Part shown: positions 1 through 12,788 of the stretch, piece by piece | Numbering within the stretch: the first letter of the stretch is position 1 | Layout of the letters: each line of letters starts with the position of its first letter | Source: Entrophospora sp. SA101 | Lineage: Eukaryota > Glomeromycota > Glomeromycetes > Entrophosporales > Entrophosporaceae | Direction: 5' to 3' | Length of the DNA: 64,000 nt | Assembly: GCA_958430865.1 (NCBI GenBank) | Contig: CAUDNR010001680.1 | Coordinates: 32,357 to 96,356 of the forward strand | Translations under genes and position numbers: made by a program | Notes under the pieces: model-generated | Seen by the model: only the letters and a program-made list of their open reading frames with translations | What the model was told of the DNA's origin: nothing | The model's database searches: none

Positions 1-83
1 ATTAAAAAAATATTTATAACGTGATCGTAATAAATTACATATCTCAACCTCCAACCATTCCCACAATGAATGATCCTTTTTTA

Positions 84-191
84 CATAATGATGCAGTAAT
101 TGGTTGCATTTTCGGGTTTTGCGGTGGCATTAGTAGTGTCCTTGACGACAACAATTTGAGAGACGACGGTTTGTGCAACAGTTGAAGTCAT
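84..191 (-). CDS. Possible first exon of a gene leaving the window (partial)
   Basis: Reading leftwards from an ATG at 191-189 there is an open frame of about 36 codons beginning MTSTVAQTVV, rich in Thr and Val. It meets a GTAAAA sequence just before an in-frame stop, which could be a splice donor. If so, the rest of the gene lies beyond the left edge. No family is recognised. It could equally be a chance ORF. Confidence 0.25.
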
Positions 192-1178
192 GTTTTCTAG
201 ATTTTAGTTTAGTTTTTGTGGTTGAATTAGAGAGTTGAATAAAAAAAAATTTAAAGTTGTTGTTGACAATAACAATAACAATTACTCTCGGAGTATTATT
301 ATTATTATTGATTTTAGTATTTGTGAGAAATTTTATTATGGGAAGAAATTTAAATTTGTTGTTAAGGGAAAAAAAATAAACGATGAATTCGAGTCATATT
401 TATATGCAAAATTTTCAATGCAAGTACAAATTTCTTAAATAATAAAAGAAGGAATGTCCGCCCATATAGTAAATAATAACATATTTATTTATCTTATCTC
501 GAGTTGTAAAATTATTATATAATACAATAAATATTTGGGAAAGTAAGTACAAATTATTAATTCATAATTCAAATTAGATTTTTTTTATCTTCTTTTTCCA
601 TCTGATGGGAAAGAAATTTTTTTAGAATGCTTCTATACCTGATGTATTTTCAGCATGGATTCCCGAGGATTTTTTTAATCGGATTAAAATTGGAAGTGGT
701 TGCGTAAAGTACTTATAATTAATGGTCATTATCCTTACAATTTATGATTATTTCTAATTCATCCTTGGTACTAGTAAAGTAATTCATTTAATTATTATTT
801 TTTTGATACGAAGAAATCATTATAAAAGAATTTCTCACGGTATATATAAATTTTAATTAATTACATCATCTTTGGGAAATACAATTCAGATTACCAAAAA
901 AGGCATAGTTGGATCTTCAATGTGTAAGAAAACTTTATATAAATGACAAATTTCACAAAGTCAGTTGTTTATGATGTAATAGTACAAATTGCGGTCAAAT
1001 AAAGTTGAACTGCGGTTCGGTTAAGAGAGTTCAGTTACATGGTACATCCATATATAAAGTACATTCTCTTTATAACCGTTATAGAGCATAGTAATATTAC
1101 TATTATTTTAAATATTTTTTTTTCGGTTCTAGTTGTTTACAATGACAAAATAACAATAACACTCATTTATTGTTTAGC
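192..1178. other. Intergenic, AT-rich, with one gene relic
   Basis: Apart from the MATA-HMG relic annotated separately at 640-790, I see only AT-rich sequence and chance ORFs (for example at 235-438 and 1039-1254, which are low-complexity and lack any motif). Confidence 0.5.
640..790 (-). pseudogene. Relic of a MATA-HMG gene (5' part)
   Basis: This stretch aligns by eye with the N-terminal coding half of the intact HMG gene at 38278-38766. Shared blocks include CCTGATGTATTTTCAGCAT, CGGATTAAA, a TATAATTAATGGTCAT-like segment and CTACTAGTAAAGTAAT next to the start codon. Upstream similarity continues to about 870 (an AAGAATTTCTCAC-like block). Several indels and substitutions destroy the frame. 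It is on the minus strand like the intact gene. Only the N-terminal part is recognisable, so the HMG box itself appears lost. Confidence 0.6.
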
Positions 1179-3059
1179 ATGTTACAAAATTTCAATTCAC
1201 CATTTCCTGTTGTACCAGGAAATCAAATTGATTTTTCTCATGCTGAAATATTAAAAAAAAGGATAAATTCAATAATTGGTGCAGCCATGTAAGTTGGTCT
1301 ATATTACATGATCAGTTGGTTCTTTATTTATATTTTTGTGACAACGAATTTTATATATACATATTTTAGGAGTTTTCCTGGTATAATAACACAATAATTT
1401 TAATAGTAATATTTATAATTTAATGAATGAAAGCAAAATATATCAATAATTGTTGATTTTACAGGATCTCAACCTGTCAATTTCACACAAAAACACTTAA
1501 TTGAACTTGAAAAAGAAGAGTAATTATTGTTGTTGTTGTTGTTATTTGATTTGGCTTGATTATGAAGATATTTAAGAATAATGTGTATATAGTTATTATG
1601 TATGTGAAAAATCTGATGGGATACGTGTCCTTTTATATATTAGAATGGGTAAAAATGATGATCAAGATGTATATTTGGTATTTATTATTATTACTATTTA
1701 TTTTTTAATAGAAAAGATATTTCACTCTTGACTCATAAAATATATTTAATTTTATATATGTAGATTGATCGAATGAATCATTATTTTCATCTATCAAGTG
1801 TAAAGTTTCCTGCTCCAAATTGTATGAATGTTGATCCTAATACACCCAATTGGGATAGTTTAGTTGATGGTGAACTAGTTTATGATATTGAACCTGATGG
1901 ATCTGTAAGTAAAAGTTTTCCACAATATACATATTTATATATTTATAATTTATCTTTATAATTTATGTTTATAATGTATGTTTATAATTTATATTTAATA
2001 TGTGTAGTGTACACTGATACTTCTTGCCTTTGACATGTTAATTGATAAAGGATTAAATATAATGGAAAAAACTCTTGATGAAAGATTAGGCGTAAGTTTT
2101 TTTATTTTAATGATTGACTACTTACCATATATTAAATAATAAAATAAATTTTCTAACCACATTTATAATTTCACATATGGTAACTAGCATTTACTCGTTC
2201 TTATAAAAGATTATAATAAACTAATGTTAAGAAATAACCCACAGCTTGCAAATAATCAACCACTCAAGTACATACATAACATATTTTTATTTTAATTTTT
2301 TCTCCTCACTAATAATAATGATTATGTAAAGGTTCATTTTTAAAGAGATGGAGAAATCTTATGATCTAGAGAAAGTTATTGAAGAAATAACTTCAAAATT
2401 AAAACATAAGAATGATGGATTAATTTTCACATCTGCAAAGTCAGGTTATAAAATGGGAACTAATGAAAAAATGTAATATATAAATTAATATATATATAAT
2501 ATAATAATTTTGCAATAACTAATTAATTTTATTAAATAAAGCTTAAAATGGAAATCACCAAGTAAAAATTCTATTGATTTTCTTTTAAAAGTTGAACATG
2601 ATCAAAATAAAGAAATGCCCAGATTTTGTCTATTTCAACAAGGAAATAATGGATATGAATATTTTAATGATATGAATGTAACTTATGAACAATGGAAAAT
2701 GTAAGCATTTTTTTAAACCTTTTGAATGATATGATATTAATAATTATTTGATGAATTAATATAAACTGTTTTTTTCCTCTTTTCCTAAAAGATGGATTGA
2801 TAATAATGAGAAACTTGATGAAAGATTAGTTGAAGTGGTTTGTAATCCTTCTTCATCATCATGGCAATTTTTAAGATTTCGTGATGATAAACTATACCCA
2901 AATCCTTCCGCTACTGTTGATAAAATAGTACAAAGTATCAAAGATGGTATTGATGAAGAAAAACTGATTGCACAAACACATAAAATACATGATTCCTGGA
3001 AGAAAAGAGAACAAGAAAGAAATCAACAAGTAAATTATAACAGAATATGCGATTCTTGA
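1179..3059 (+). CDS. mRNA capping enzyme, guanylyltransferase (alpha) subunit
   Basis: Transfers GMP from GTP to the 5' diphosphate end of nascent mRNA through a lysyl-GMP intermediate, in the nucleus, as partner of RNA polymerase II and the separate fungal RNA triphosphatase. Ten exons: 1179-1288, 1370-1380, 1465-1519, 1593-1677, 1764-1904, 2008-2091, 2188-2267, 2332-2472, 2542-2700, 2792-3059. They sum to 1134 nt, a 377-residue protein. Visible nucleotidyltransferase motifs in order are: PGSQPVNF, catalytic YVCEKSDGIR (motif I, the Lys that binds GMP), DGELVYD (III), LLAFDML (IIIa), NDGLIFT (IV), ILKWKSP (V) and QFLRFRDDK (VI). There is no triphosphatase or phosphatase domain, as expected for fungi. 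Exon 2 is only 11 nt but supplies the conserved FPG ahead of SQP. The start is the first ATG of the frame and follows a TTTAG, so an additional upstream exon cannot be fully excluded. Confidence 0.93.
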
Positions 3060-3191
3060 AAATAGAGAGCCAGAAAAACCCAACTACTAAATTATAATAT
3101 TGTTTATTAATTGTTGTTGGTTGGATTATTATTTTTGCTACCATTAATGTTACAGATACTTCTTAGAAATGAAGTCTAATTTAAATGTTCA

Positions 3192-3327
3192 TGTTGTGCG
3201 TGAAAAATCAAATTTGCGACAATTTGAATATTAATATTAATTAAATTTTGGGGTGGGTGTTTGAATACAAATTCTGATTGGGCTAATTTGAATTTCACGC
3301 GCGTGGATTCCAAATTCACGCACAACA
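3192..3327. mobile_element. MITE copy A, TGTTG/CAACA ends, 4-bp TSD
   Basis: 136-bp element with 13-bp perfect terminal inverted repeats (TGTTGTGCGTGAA ... TTCACGCACAACA), flanked on both sides by TTCA (3188-3191 and 3328-3331). Internally it carries TTGGGGTGGGTG and a TCTGATTGGGCTAATTTG-like block shared with copy C at 45301. It has no coding capacity. Confidence 0.8.
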
Positions 3328-4241
3328 TTCATAATTATTAAAGTTATTTGTTTATAATCTATTATACTAAATTGCCACTATTACTGTTGTCATCATTGCA
3401 ATTATGCTTCATCCTCATCCTTTTTCTGATTCTTTCTTGATAAACTTTTAATTCTGAAATTTCATGTTGAACATTCCAAATGAATTGCTTCACTAATCAA
3501 ATTCACACCATTTATTTATTATCCAGTGTGTTTCAATCTGACATCCTACCTCAAGCTGTATGAGGCATGCTGCAACAATACCAGATAAAGTGAATACTTG
3601 TACTAACAAAAATTTCAGGATCAAATTTTAGCGAGTTTGTTTAACATCATAATGTATATACACAAACTATTAAATCATTGATAAATGTTCGTTAGAATAT
3701 TTTGCAAATTGCACATTTCTTTGATCGATACAATAGCCTATTTATTAAATTTAAAATAAATGAACTTAGTTGTTCTTTGTATTTTTTTTAATAATAAAGA
3801 TAATTCTTTTCCCGTTCATCTGAAAAATCACGTGACGAAAGATTGCAATAGAAATTTTATTTTGTTTCTATATATTTTTGATGTTAAACTTTTTTGTGTG
3901 TAACACGTCATTTTAGGGCTAAACATAGTAAATTCAGTAAAACTTGTGCAACTTTGAAGCTCAAATTCCCCACAACAACATGACATATCAATGAGATGAA
4001 ATCGTGATTTTGTAGAGGAAGATCTTGGCTTCAAATACACGATTTATTTTGGGGTGTTGCATTTCCATTTTTGGAGAATTTTGAAAATCTACGCGACCAA
4101 TAAAAAGTTTGTGGGACTAAGTACCAGCCCGTAACTTACTGCGCCTCTGCGGTAGAGGCAATAAAATTGGTTGGTCATGTGATATTTTCTAATCATTCCA
4201 TAAATGATAAAATCGGCACACTCTCTATTCTGTTTTGGCGT

Positions 4242-4375
4242 TGTTGTACGTGAAAATGAAATTATGTGAATTCACAATTCACATATGTGGAATTCAAATT
4301 TACATATGTGAAATTCAAATTAGCCAATCAGAATTTCACCCATTCCATAATAATATTTCAATTTCACATACAACA
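4242..4375. mobile_element. MITE copy B, same family
   Basis: 134-bp element beginning TGTTGTACGTGAAAATGAAA and ending TTTCACATACAACA, with inner ATTAGCCAATCAGAATTTCAC matching (inverted) the core of copy A. Extra internal palindromic TTCACATATGTG-type repeats are present. No clear target duplication remains, so it is older than copies A and C or was rearranged. Confidence 0.65.
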
Positions 4376-5561
4376 CTTATAGAGAATTTACAGATCGTAA
4401 TCATGTGATAAATTCATAATGTGATACAATTAATTATTATAATAATTTGTAATATGTTTCAAGATCCATTGATTTGATGTCTTTGTATACATTTTTGAAG
4501 GCATTAACATCATGAAGTCATAAGAAAGTTGGAAGGCTGTTATTATATCATATTTACTGTAAAACTATATTATGAATCAATATTATAGTAAGTCATAATG
4601 ATGTTATAATGATTCTTCGATTATGAATTATAACCATTTTGAGTGATGATAAATTACGATATAGATATAAGTAATAATGACATTTGTATAAAGTAATGTT
4701 ATAAAGATATTGAAATAATGTTACAGATTTATTGTTGTTATAATAATCATATTGTATATAACAACAAGAGAAATATAATGCGTTCAGATTAATTCGTAAC
4801 TAATTATTAATTTGATGTTGTAGAAAATTTTCCTAGTCTAGTAATTATAGCTTCAGATCATGATCATTGGCCGTTATAATTTCAGAGATAGACCGTTATA
4901 TACTATAGGAAATTTAATAAGAAGACCGTTATAGAATATGTACTGTAATGCATGTCAAAAGATTCCCTTCAACTTTTGATGAGCATGTGTGTAAAGTTCC
5001 ACAATATAATAGTTATTTGTAATTTACCCGGCCCATTTTTTACGCGAATTCCATTTTTGATTGATTTGGTAATGTGACGCAGCATATATGGTTTTTTTAT
5101 TTCGATTCTTTACTATTGTTATACTAATACCAATGATTACTTTTATCATGTTTTGTACATTTTGTAGCTTTTTAGCTTTTTAGCAATACTACTATTGATT
5201 GTTGTTGTTCTCCTCCTTTTTCATTATGTTCCGAAATAATAAAAGCAATATTTTTCTTATTATATTAATTAACAAAGCACAAATTAATTTGTGTTTGTGA
5301 GGATAGATTTATTTAATTAATCTAATCTTAAAAAAAATATTTGCAATTTCACAATGAATAAATGACCTTTATATTTTAAAAAAAAATTCAGATGTTTTTT
5401 TTCTTTCATACAAGGAATGATTTTTTTGTTCCGGCCAATCCCGAAGAAAAAATCGAGATTTTGATAATCGTTATTTGTATATTAATATAAATATTTAGTT
5501 TTTTTTTTTTTTTATAAAAAAATAATATAGATTATTTAATTTAAATATATAATATAACATC

Positions 5562-6621
5562 ATGTTGACGTCTTTATCTTTTTTACGTGCTGTTTCCCGT
5601 GCTAACATATCAAAGGTTAGAGAATTTTATCCCATAATTTATTTGATTTTTTTTACTGATTAACCAATTACTACTTCCTAATAAAAACAATAGTTACCCA
5701 CAAATAATAAAGTTTTAATAAGACAAATATTGCCAATTACAATCAGTAATGCTGTTCGATTCTACTCTTCCCCAAGACCAAAAGGACCAAAAGTAAATTT
5801 TTTTCTTCAACTGATCTCGTTTACAAAAATAAACATTCAAAATTTGCTTTATTTTTTTTAATTAGACACTTAAAGAACGTCTTGCAGAACTGATTCCAGA
5901 AAAACTAGAAGAGATAAAATTAGTTAAATCAAAATATGGTCAAGAAATTTTAGGAGAAGTGTCGGTTGATATGGTGTATGGAGGAATGAGAGGTATAAAA
6001 GGGTTGATTTGGGAAGGTTCAGTCTTAGATCCTGATGAAGGTATTCGATTTCGTAACCTGACCATTTCTGACTGCCAACGACTTTTACCTAAAGCTGATG
6101 AAAGTGGCGGCGAGGAACCGTTGCCTGAAGGTCTTTTTTGGTTATTGGTAACTGGTGAAGTACCAACCAAAGAACAAGTTACTGCTTTATCAGCTGAATG
6201 GGCAGCCAGATCCGTTATACCATCTTTTGTTGAAGACCTTATTGACAGATGTCCAAATACATTACATCCAATGTCACAATTTTCCTTAGCGGTAACAGCT
6301 TTACAACATGATTCTAATTTTGCTAAAGCCTATCAAACTGGAGTAAATAAAAATGAATATTGGGAATATGTTTACGAAGATGCCATGGATTTAATTTCAA
6401 AATTACCTAATGTTGTTGGTAGAATATATAGAAATATATATAAAGATGGGAAGGTTGCCCCTATAGAAGCAGATAAAGATTATTCATATAATTTAGCAAA
6501 AGTACTTGGCTATGCTGACAATAAAGGTTTTATTGAATTGTTGAGGCTTTATCTTACTATTCATTCAGATCATGAAGGTGGGAATGTTTCTGCTCATACA
6601 ATGGTAAATATAAAATTTATG

Positions 6622-6657
<36 letters not shown>

Positions 6658-7540
6658 CATATTTTTGGCTTTATTTTATTTTAATTTATTTTAATTTAGA
6701 GACTCGTTGGAAGTGCGTTATCTGACCCTTATTTATCATTTGCTGCATCACTTGATGGTTTGGCTGGCCCATTACACGGGTAATTATTATCATTGTTTTC
6801 AATGTTATTTTGATTTTCATCATTTAAAAAATTTTTTTTTAAAAAAAAAGTCTTGCAAATCAAGAAGTTGTACGTTGGATTCATAAAATGAGAGATGAGA
6901 TCGGAGAATCACCAAGTGATGAAACAGTAGAAGATTATGTCTGGTCAACATTGAAATCTGGTAAAGTTGTACCTGGATATGGTCATGCTGTACTTCGAAA
7001 AACCGTAAGCTTTTATTTAATTTCTTTCTTATTACATATTTTTTATTCCATCTCTTTATTTTTCTCTCACATCTTATATGTCCATTTAAATAGGATCCAA
7101 GATATGAAGCACAAAGAGAATTTGCATTAAAAAATCTACCCGATTATGGATTGTTCAAGTTAGTTTCACAATTATACAACATTGTACCAGGTGTATTAAA
7201 GAAGCATGGTAAAACCAAGAACCCATGGCCAAATGTTGATGCACATTCTGGTGTATTATTACAATATTATGGATTAAATGAGCAAAATTATTATACAGTT
7301 TTATTTGGAGTTTCTAGAGCCTTGGGTGTTTTATCACAGAGTATTTGGGATAGAGCTTTGTAAGTAATTTATTTATTTTAAGTAGTGGTGGAGGTGGTGA
7401 CTTTGTAAAATTATGACTTTTATACAATGTTTTTAATTATATATATTTTTCAAATAATCTTGTATATTTATAGTGGATTCCCAATTGAAAGACCAAAATC
7501 ATACTCTACAGAAATGATTCGTAAGATGTTTGAGAAATGA
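5562..7540 (+). CDS. Citrate synthase, mitochondrial
   Basis: Condenses acetyl-CoA and oxaloacetate to citrate, the entry step of the TCA cycle, in the mitochondrial matrix. Seven exons: 5562-5615, 5694-5792, 5866-6603, 6700-6779, 6851-7004, 7094-7359, 7474-7540 (1458 nt, 485 residues, typical for fungal mitochondrial enzymes). The N-terminus ([17 protein letters not shown], then basic residues up to about residue 45) looks like a matrix-targeting presequence. Active-site regions are all present: [11 protein letters not shown] with the first catalytic His, PGYGHAVLR with the second His, and [11 protein letters not shown] with the catalytic Asp. [13 protein letters not shown], conserved in the family, spans the exon 4/5 join, which supports that splice. 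A CATA microsatellite lies in the intron after 6603. I see no peroxisomal targeting tail; the protein ends MFEK. Confidence 0.96.
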
Positions 7541-8904
7541 AGCATAAATTAATTTTTTTAATCTCATTTTTAGATAATGATATAAACATTTATTAAAAAA
7601 ATTTTCAAGAATAAATAATAATATATTAAAATCATTCATTATATCACTACTACTTAAAATCGATTCATTCAATCTTAGTCCACTTCTAACCTTCTAATAA
7701 TTATAATTTAATATATATATTAATTAATTTACAATGATAGAATTTTTTCATATAGATTTAATATATTATAATAATAATAAATCTTCCTTACTCGAACTTT
7801 TTTTTCATTTTATATATATTAATGATAGGATTATTATATAACAATTAAAATTTGATTTTCTGATGCTCCTCCCTGTTATTAATTGGTTGGTTGGATGGAT
7901 AATGATAACTTAATAATTATTATAATGCTTTATCATTGCAGTATATTCAAAAAAAATTGTATAAAAAGGAATAAATAAATAAATAAAATATTTATATAAT
8001 AATTATTTTGTTTGTTTTTTATATATTGTATTTGTAAATCTAATATTGGTTGAAAAAAAAAAAAGTAAAATATAAAATATATATATATAAAGAAAAGGAA
8101 TTTGTTATAATATTCATCAAACTAAAGATTAATTGCTGCTCTTTTTTTTTTGTATACATTAAATATTATATATATATATTCATATATATATGTATGTATA
8201 TATATGTGTAAAGTGAAATAATCAAGAAAAAAAAACTTACAGATTTTCAAAAAAAATTATATTTAAAAAAGAGGGTTTACAAATGAGTAATTAAAATAAT
8301 AAAATAAAAATTATAAAAATATATTAACTGTTCAATAATTACATTACTCCATCAATCCTCATAATCATTATTATTATGCTTACTATAATATAATAAGAAT
8401 CATTAATAATAAAACCATTGTTTAAAAAAATAAAGTGACACTAAACTAAATAATGCAAATATTTATAATAAAAATAAGAATAAAATATAAATAAGAATAT
8501 GATATTATATAAATAAATTGAAATAGATTGTCAAGAAACAAATATCCCATAATATTTCTCTCTCTCTCTCAATATAATCTTTTTCATCTTCATCAATGAT
8601 AATGTTATAAAAATACCACCCAAAAAAACACCAACAATAATAAAAATACTGAGAAATAAAAAAAGGTAAAGATAAATCAAATTATAGTTTTCTATTCTAA
8701 TTAAGTTATAATTAAAAAAAAATTAAAGTAAATTAAAGTAATTGTAATAATAATAATTAGGTAGTAATTAATGAGAATTGAGTGAGGATATAATTTATCT
8801 TTTCCTTTTTTTCTTAATATATATAAATATTATGCTGTATATGTAAATCTAAAATATATATAAATATACATGAGAGAGAAACCATAAATATAATAATAAC
8901 ATTA
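7541..8904. other. Convergent 3' intergenic region
   Basis: Lies between the 3' ends of the convergent citrate synthase and GSK3 genes. It is extremely AT-rich, with TA, A and T runs and a short CT run at about 8560-8570. It presumably contains both polyadenylation regions. No ORF or repeat family was recognised. Confidence 0.6.
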
Positions 8905-10997
8905 TCAATCCAATGTTGCTCGCATTTGACTCTGTGGTAGTGGTTGGAAATTGTGAACATCAATTCCTCTACGAGAAAGTTCGGCTTCTGCATGCGGTGG
9001 TGCTAGTTGATGAATAAGATCATGTCGAATTGATAATTCTATAATTGCAATATTATAAATTAATATAATTATTATCAATAAATATTTAACTTGAAAAAAA
9101 AAAAAAATAAAGATGCAAATATTATTAATTATTTATTTTATTATCCGGTTTTAAATACCTTGTGGTGTGAAATCAAAAAGTCTCGGTAAATCTTTTCCAT
9201 TTGGAAGCCTTGTTTCAGGGTTTCGAAGTTCATCAAAAAATGGGTGACACATGGCTTCAATCGCAGTTAATCGATTGGATGGAGTATATTCTAAAAGACG
9301 GGATATGAGATCAATAGCTTCTGGCGGTGTTCTAGCACGGAAGACCTGTTTTTAAACAAAACCAATAAAATGGCGTTATAGTTAATAAAATTACAAAATT
9401 TTTAATTAATAATAATTGACTAACTAATCAACCAATAAATTAATACCTTTGCAAATGGATGTGGTTTTATTTGAGGGAACCTGTGTTCCATGTAGTTTGG
9501 ATTCATAGTTTTAATTTGTTCTCTTGTTGGTGTTCCAAGAACTTTAATAATTTCAACCAATTGATCGATACCACTTTCACCCGGGAATAAAGGTTGACCT
9601 AACATTAATTCAGCCATAACACAACCTGTTGACCAAACATCTAAAATATATATATATATATATAATTAATTAACTGATTAACTAATTAAACGAATTATAG
9701 AAGTGAAATTTAAAATATATATATATATATATAATTATCTACCAATATTTGTTGTGTAATTTGTTGCTCCAAAGATCAACTCTGGTGCTCTGTAGTATCT
9801 GGAACAAATATAAGAAACATTTGGTTCACCATGCACTAAAATCTTTGCACTTCCGAAATCACATAATTTTAATACACCTGAGGCCGGATTCAGTAATAAA
9901 TTCTGAGGCTTAATATCGCGATGACAGATGCCAAGAGAATGGATGTAGGCAAGTGATCTGAAAAGTTGATACATGTATAGTTTTATATAGAGCATTGGCA
10001 TTGTCTGCTTGCTCTTGGCGTAAACTCTTGATGCTCTATAAACAGTCTCAGGAACATATTCAAGTACAAGGTTCAAAAAAACTTCGTCTTTCTAATAAAA
10101 CAACAATGAATGACAATCATGATGATGGTAATAACGATGATAATATAATAATATATATATTTTCATATATTTATATATATTCATATAATAATAATCAATA
10201 AATTAATAATTTTAATAATTTTAATGTTTCAATAATTAATTAAATTGCAAACCTTTTCACCACTAGAATAAAAAAACGCTTTTAAACCCACTATATTAGG
10301 ATGCGATACTAATTTCATGATTTGTAGTTCACGATTCTATAATAGATAGGATGAGAGATAATAATAAATAAATAAATAAATAAATAAATATATTATATAT
10401 ATAATTTAATAAATAAATATATATACCTTGAAACGTTTATCCTGTAAAACCTTTTTAATGGCAACATCTTCACTATTGTCAATTATTCTTGCTTGAAATA
10501 CTACACCGAAAGAACCGTTACCAATTATTTTTGTAACATTGTAAGCCAGCTCGAAATCTTCAGCTCTTTTTCCGTCGGTAGCAGTAACTTTGATCACCTT
10601 ATGTGGATCGAAATCACCTTAACAAAAAAAAAATAGTTTGTCAATTGATTTGTCCAAGTTTTAAAAGTTAAATAAATTGTTTAAATTTTATAGTGGTTAT
10701 GTTAAGAGATTAAATAGCATTAGAAGGAGTAGTGTGTTAACTTTTACTATTTCAAAGTTAACTCTTCTTAAATCTTTATAAAATAAGTCTATATAGATGT
10801 TCTACACCAGTATGTATATATATGTATATTTTTTGAAGAAAAATTTTTTTTTGCTTAATGAACAAATTTAATGTATTAATTAAATTTACATTACCAGCCT
10901 TTATTCCGTTGAGAGGATTGTGTGTTGACACATTATTATTATGTGATAGTTGATTCTTTGAATCTTTGTTAATGTTGGTTCTGGGGCGACTTGTCAT
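8905..10997 (-). CDS. GSK3/shaggy-type serine/threonine kinase
   Basis: Glycogen synthase kinase 3 homologue, a cytosolic and nuclear kinase that in fungi acts in stress response, meiosis entry and carbon metabolism. Seven exons read from 10997 downwards: 10895-10997, 10427-10617, 10253-10336, 9743-10091, 9447-9640, 9159-9345, 8905-9038 (1242 nt, 413 residues). Visible in order: glycine loop GNGSFGVV, catalytic Lys in [30 protein letters not shown], and the activation loop [12 protein letters not shown]. That loop holds the autophosphorylated Tyr and the Arg pocket for primed substrates. GSK3-specific regions follow, including [11 protein letters not shown] and [11 protein letters not shown]. 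The N-terminus is short and Asn/Ser-rich. All kinase subdomains are intact, so it should be active. Confidence 0.96.
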
Positions 10998-11941
10998 TGT
11001 TAATTACACACAAAAAAAGCTTTGAAAATGTTTATTAAAAATTGTAATAAAATAATAATATACTAATAATAAATATTTTAAAAAAAATTATTTTATATAG
11101 TAGTTATTGGCATTTATATGGAAAATCTAAAGCTAACACTATTTTTTTTCTAATTCAGAAAAACTACTGACTGCCCCGCTGAAAAAGATTGCAACATTAC
11201 TTACCCCTTATTAGACTTTTTATTTGTTGAGCGCCATAACTTTATCACATCACTACCAAATTAGGTATATTGTGTAACTTCCTATACATAAATAAATTAT
11301 TTTCTTAATTTAATTATTAATGTATCATATATATTATAAATAAATATAATAATAAGTCAGTTGATCAGTATATTAATATATACCAAACCAATAAAATCAA
11401 TCAAATTCATAATGCTACAAAAAAATTTGTATAAAATTTTTTCTCACATAATTTCATGCATTATATATGAATTTGAGAAATTCCATCGTTGTATTATTTT
11501 TTTTTACCGACTGATTGGATAAATAAAAACCGATGATTTGCTAATAATATGATAATTATCTCAAGCGATGATAGTAATAAGAGACACAGCCATATTTAAT
11601 GGAACTAACTAACTACTTATATTTTGCAAAACATCGTGTAACATAATTGTCATAAAATGCCGTTTTTTAAAAGGCCATTCATTATAATTATCATAATTTC
11701 GTATAAAAGATTCTCTGCAAGGTCAGAGAGCAGATCAACATCTCGCGAATGAACCTTTCTAATTTGGTTTATTATAATATCGCCGTATCAATGAAGAATC
11801 TCAAATTATTATAAACTTTATAAATACGATTTATTTATATTTATAACATTAATAATTGAATAATAGCAGATAGTGGTAGGTAGGAAGCAATTCTAAAGGG
11901 TTAATTAAAAAAAGAAGCCATAAAGAAATAATTTTGTTTTT
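10998..11941. other. Intergenic, upstream of the GSK3 gene
   Basis: Holds the 5' region of the GSK3 gene and the 3' flank of the HMG-box gene, both on the minus strand. AT-rich; no repeat or ORF supported. Confidence 0.5.
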
Positions 11942-12788
11942 TTACTCTTCGTAATCTTCTTTTGGTAATTCTTCATCTTCTTCTAAAGCTTTACTGCTAC
12001 TGTTTGACTTGGATGACTTTTTACCTTGTGTCTTAGAAGGAGGTTGTTTACTAGTGTCCTAATAATAATAATAATTATAATTATAATTAAGCCAATAATC
12101 AAAATCTAATAACAAAAACGCGTCCAAACTCACATTATTTGTTACTGCCTTTTCATCTTTTTTAAAGTCAAGGAAAAATTTTTTAATTGTTTTGTTATAA
12201 ATTTATAAATAAATAAATAAAAATAAAATAAAATGAGACCAACTTTCGTAACGTTTCTTATCGTCAGCAGCCATTTCGTTGTAAAACTAAATTCGATAAT
12301 TATGTTATAGCGTTTAATATTAATTTATAATGTTTAATATTAATGAGATAATTATCGAGGGACATACTTACGGTTTTGTCATTCAAAGCTTTCCACTTTT
12401 CACCAACAAGTTTTGCAATTTCACCTAATAAAAAAAAGGAACAATGAAAAATATGTAATGGTATATAATCGTAAAATAGCCATATTACAAGAAAAAAAAC
12501 TTTTTTACCAAATTTTGCACCAGGATTTTCAGCTTTAACCTTTTCTCTATTTTCGCGAACAAAAAACATATAAGCACTAAGTGCCCTTTTAGGATTAGAG
12601 GAAACTTTCTTTGTTTTTGTAGTAGAAGAGGTCGAAGAAATTTTTGTAGTTGATTCTGATTTTTGTTTCGTATTTGATGTTATTGTCTTACGAGAAGTTG
12701 TATTTGTTGTTGTTGATGATGATTTGTCATTATTGTTAGAATTATTGTCGTTGGTAGCAACGACTGAACTTTTAGATGGTTTGGGCAT
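11942..12788 (-). CDS. NHP6/HMGB-like chromatin protein with a long Ser/Thr N-terminus
   Basis: Single HMG-box, non-sequence-specific DNA-bending protein of chromatin (NHP6 family). Exons from the start: 12509-12788, 12372-12424, 12244-12286, 12134-12156, 11942-12058 (516 nt, 171 residues). The first about 65 residues are Ser/Thr/Asn/Lys low complexity. The box begins [20 protein letters not shown] and continues [20 protein letters not shown] and [15 protein letters not shown], about residues 67-130. An acidic, Ser-rich tail ends LPKEDYEE. Exon 4 is only 23 nt. Yeast NHP6 lacks the long N-terminal extension and the acidic tail; the combination resembles filamentous-fungal and animal HMGB layouts. 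The join of exons 3 and 4 was chosen to keep frame and is the least certain. Confidence 0.9.

Larger units (their letters stand above)
3060..5561. other. Intergenic with two MITE copies
   Basis: No coding sequence is recognisable. It holds two copies of a TGTTG/CAACA MITE (3192-3327 and 4242-4375). A GC-richer patch with a short hairpin (GCCTCTGCGGTAGAGGC) lies at about 4140-4160. The rest is AT-rich DNA leading into the citrate synthase start. Confidence 0.5.

Noticed and set aside
235..438. 67-codon + ORF rich in Lys, Asn and Ile
   Set aside because: Low complexity, no motif, no splice context; it lies in AT-rich spacer.
4090..4210. Possible tRNA or structured RNA around the GCCTCTGCGGTAGAGGC hairpin
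   Set aside because: No cloverleaf, no A/B box pair and no anticodon arm could be built. A TTACTGCGCCTCTG match at about 62735 suggests repeat debris instead.
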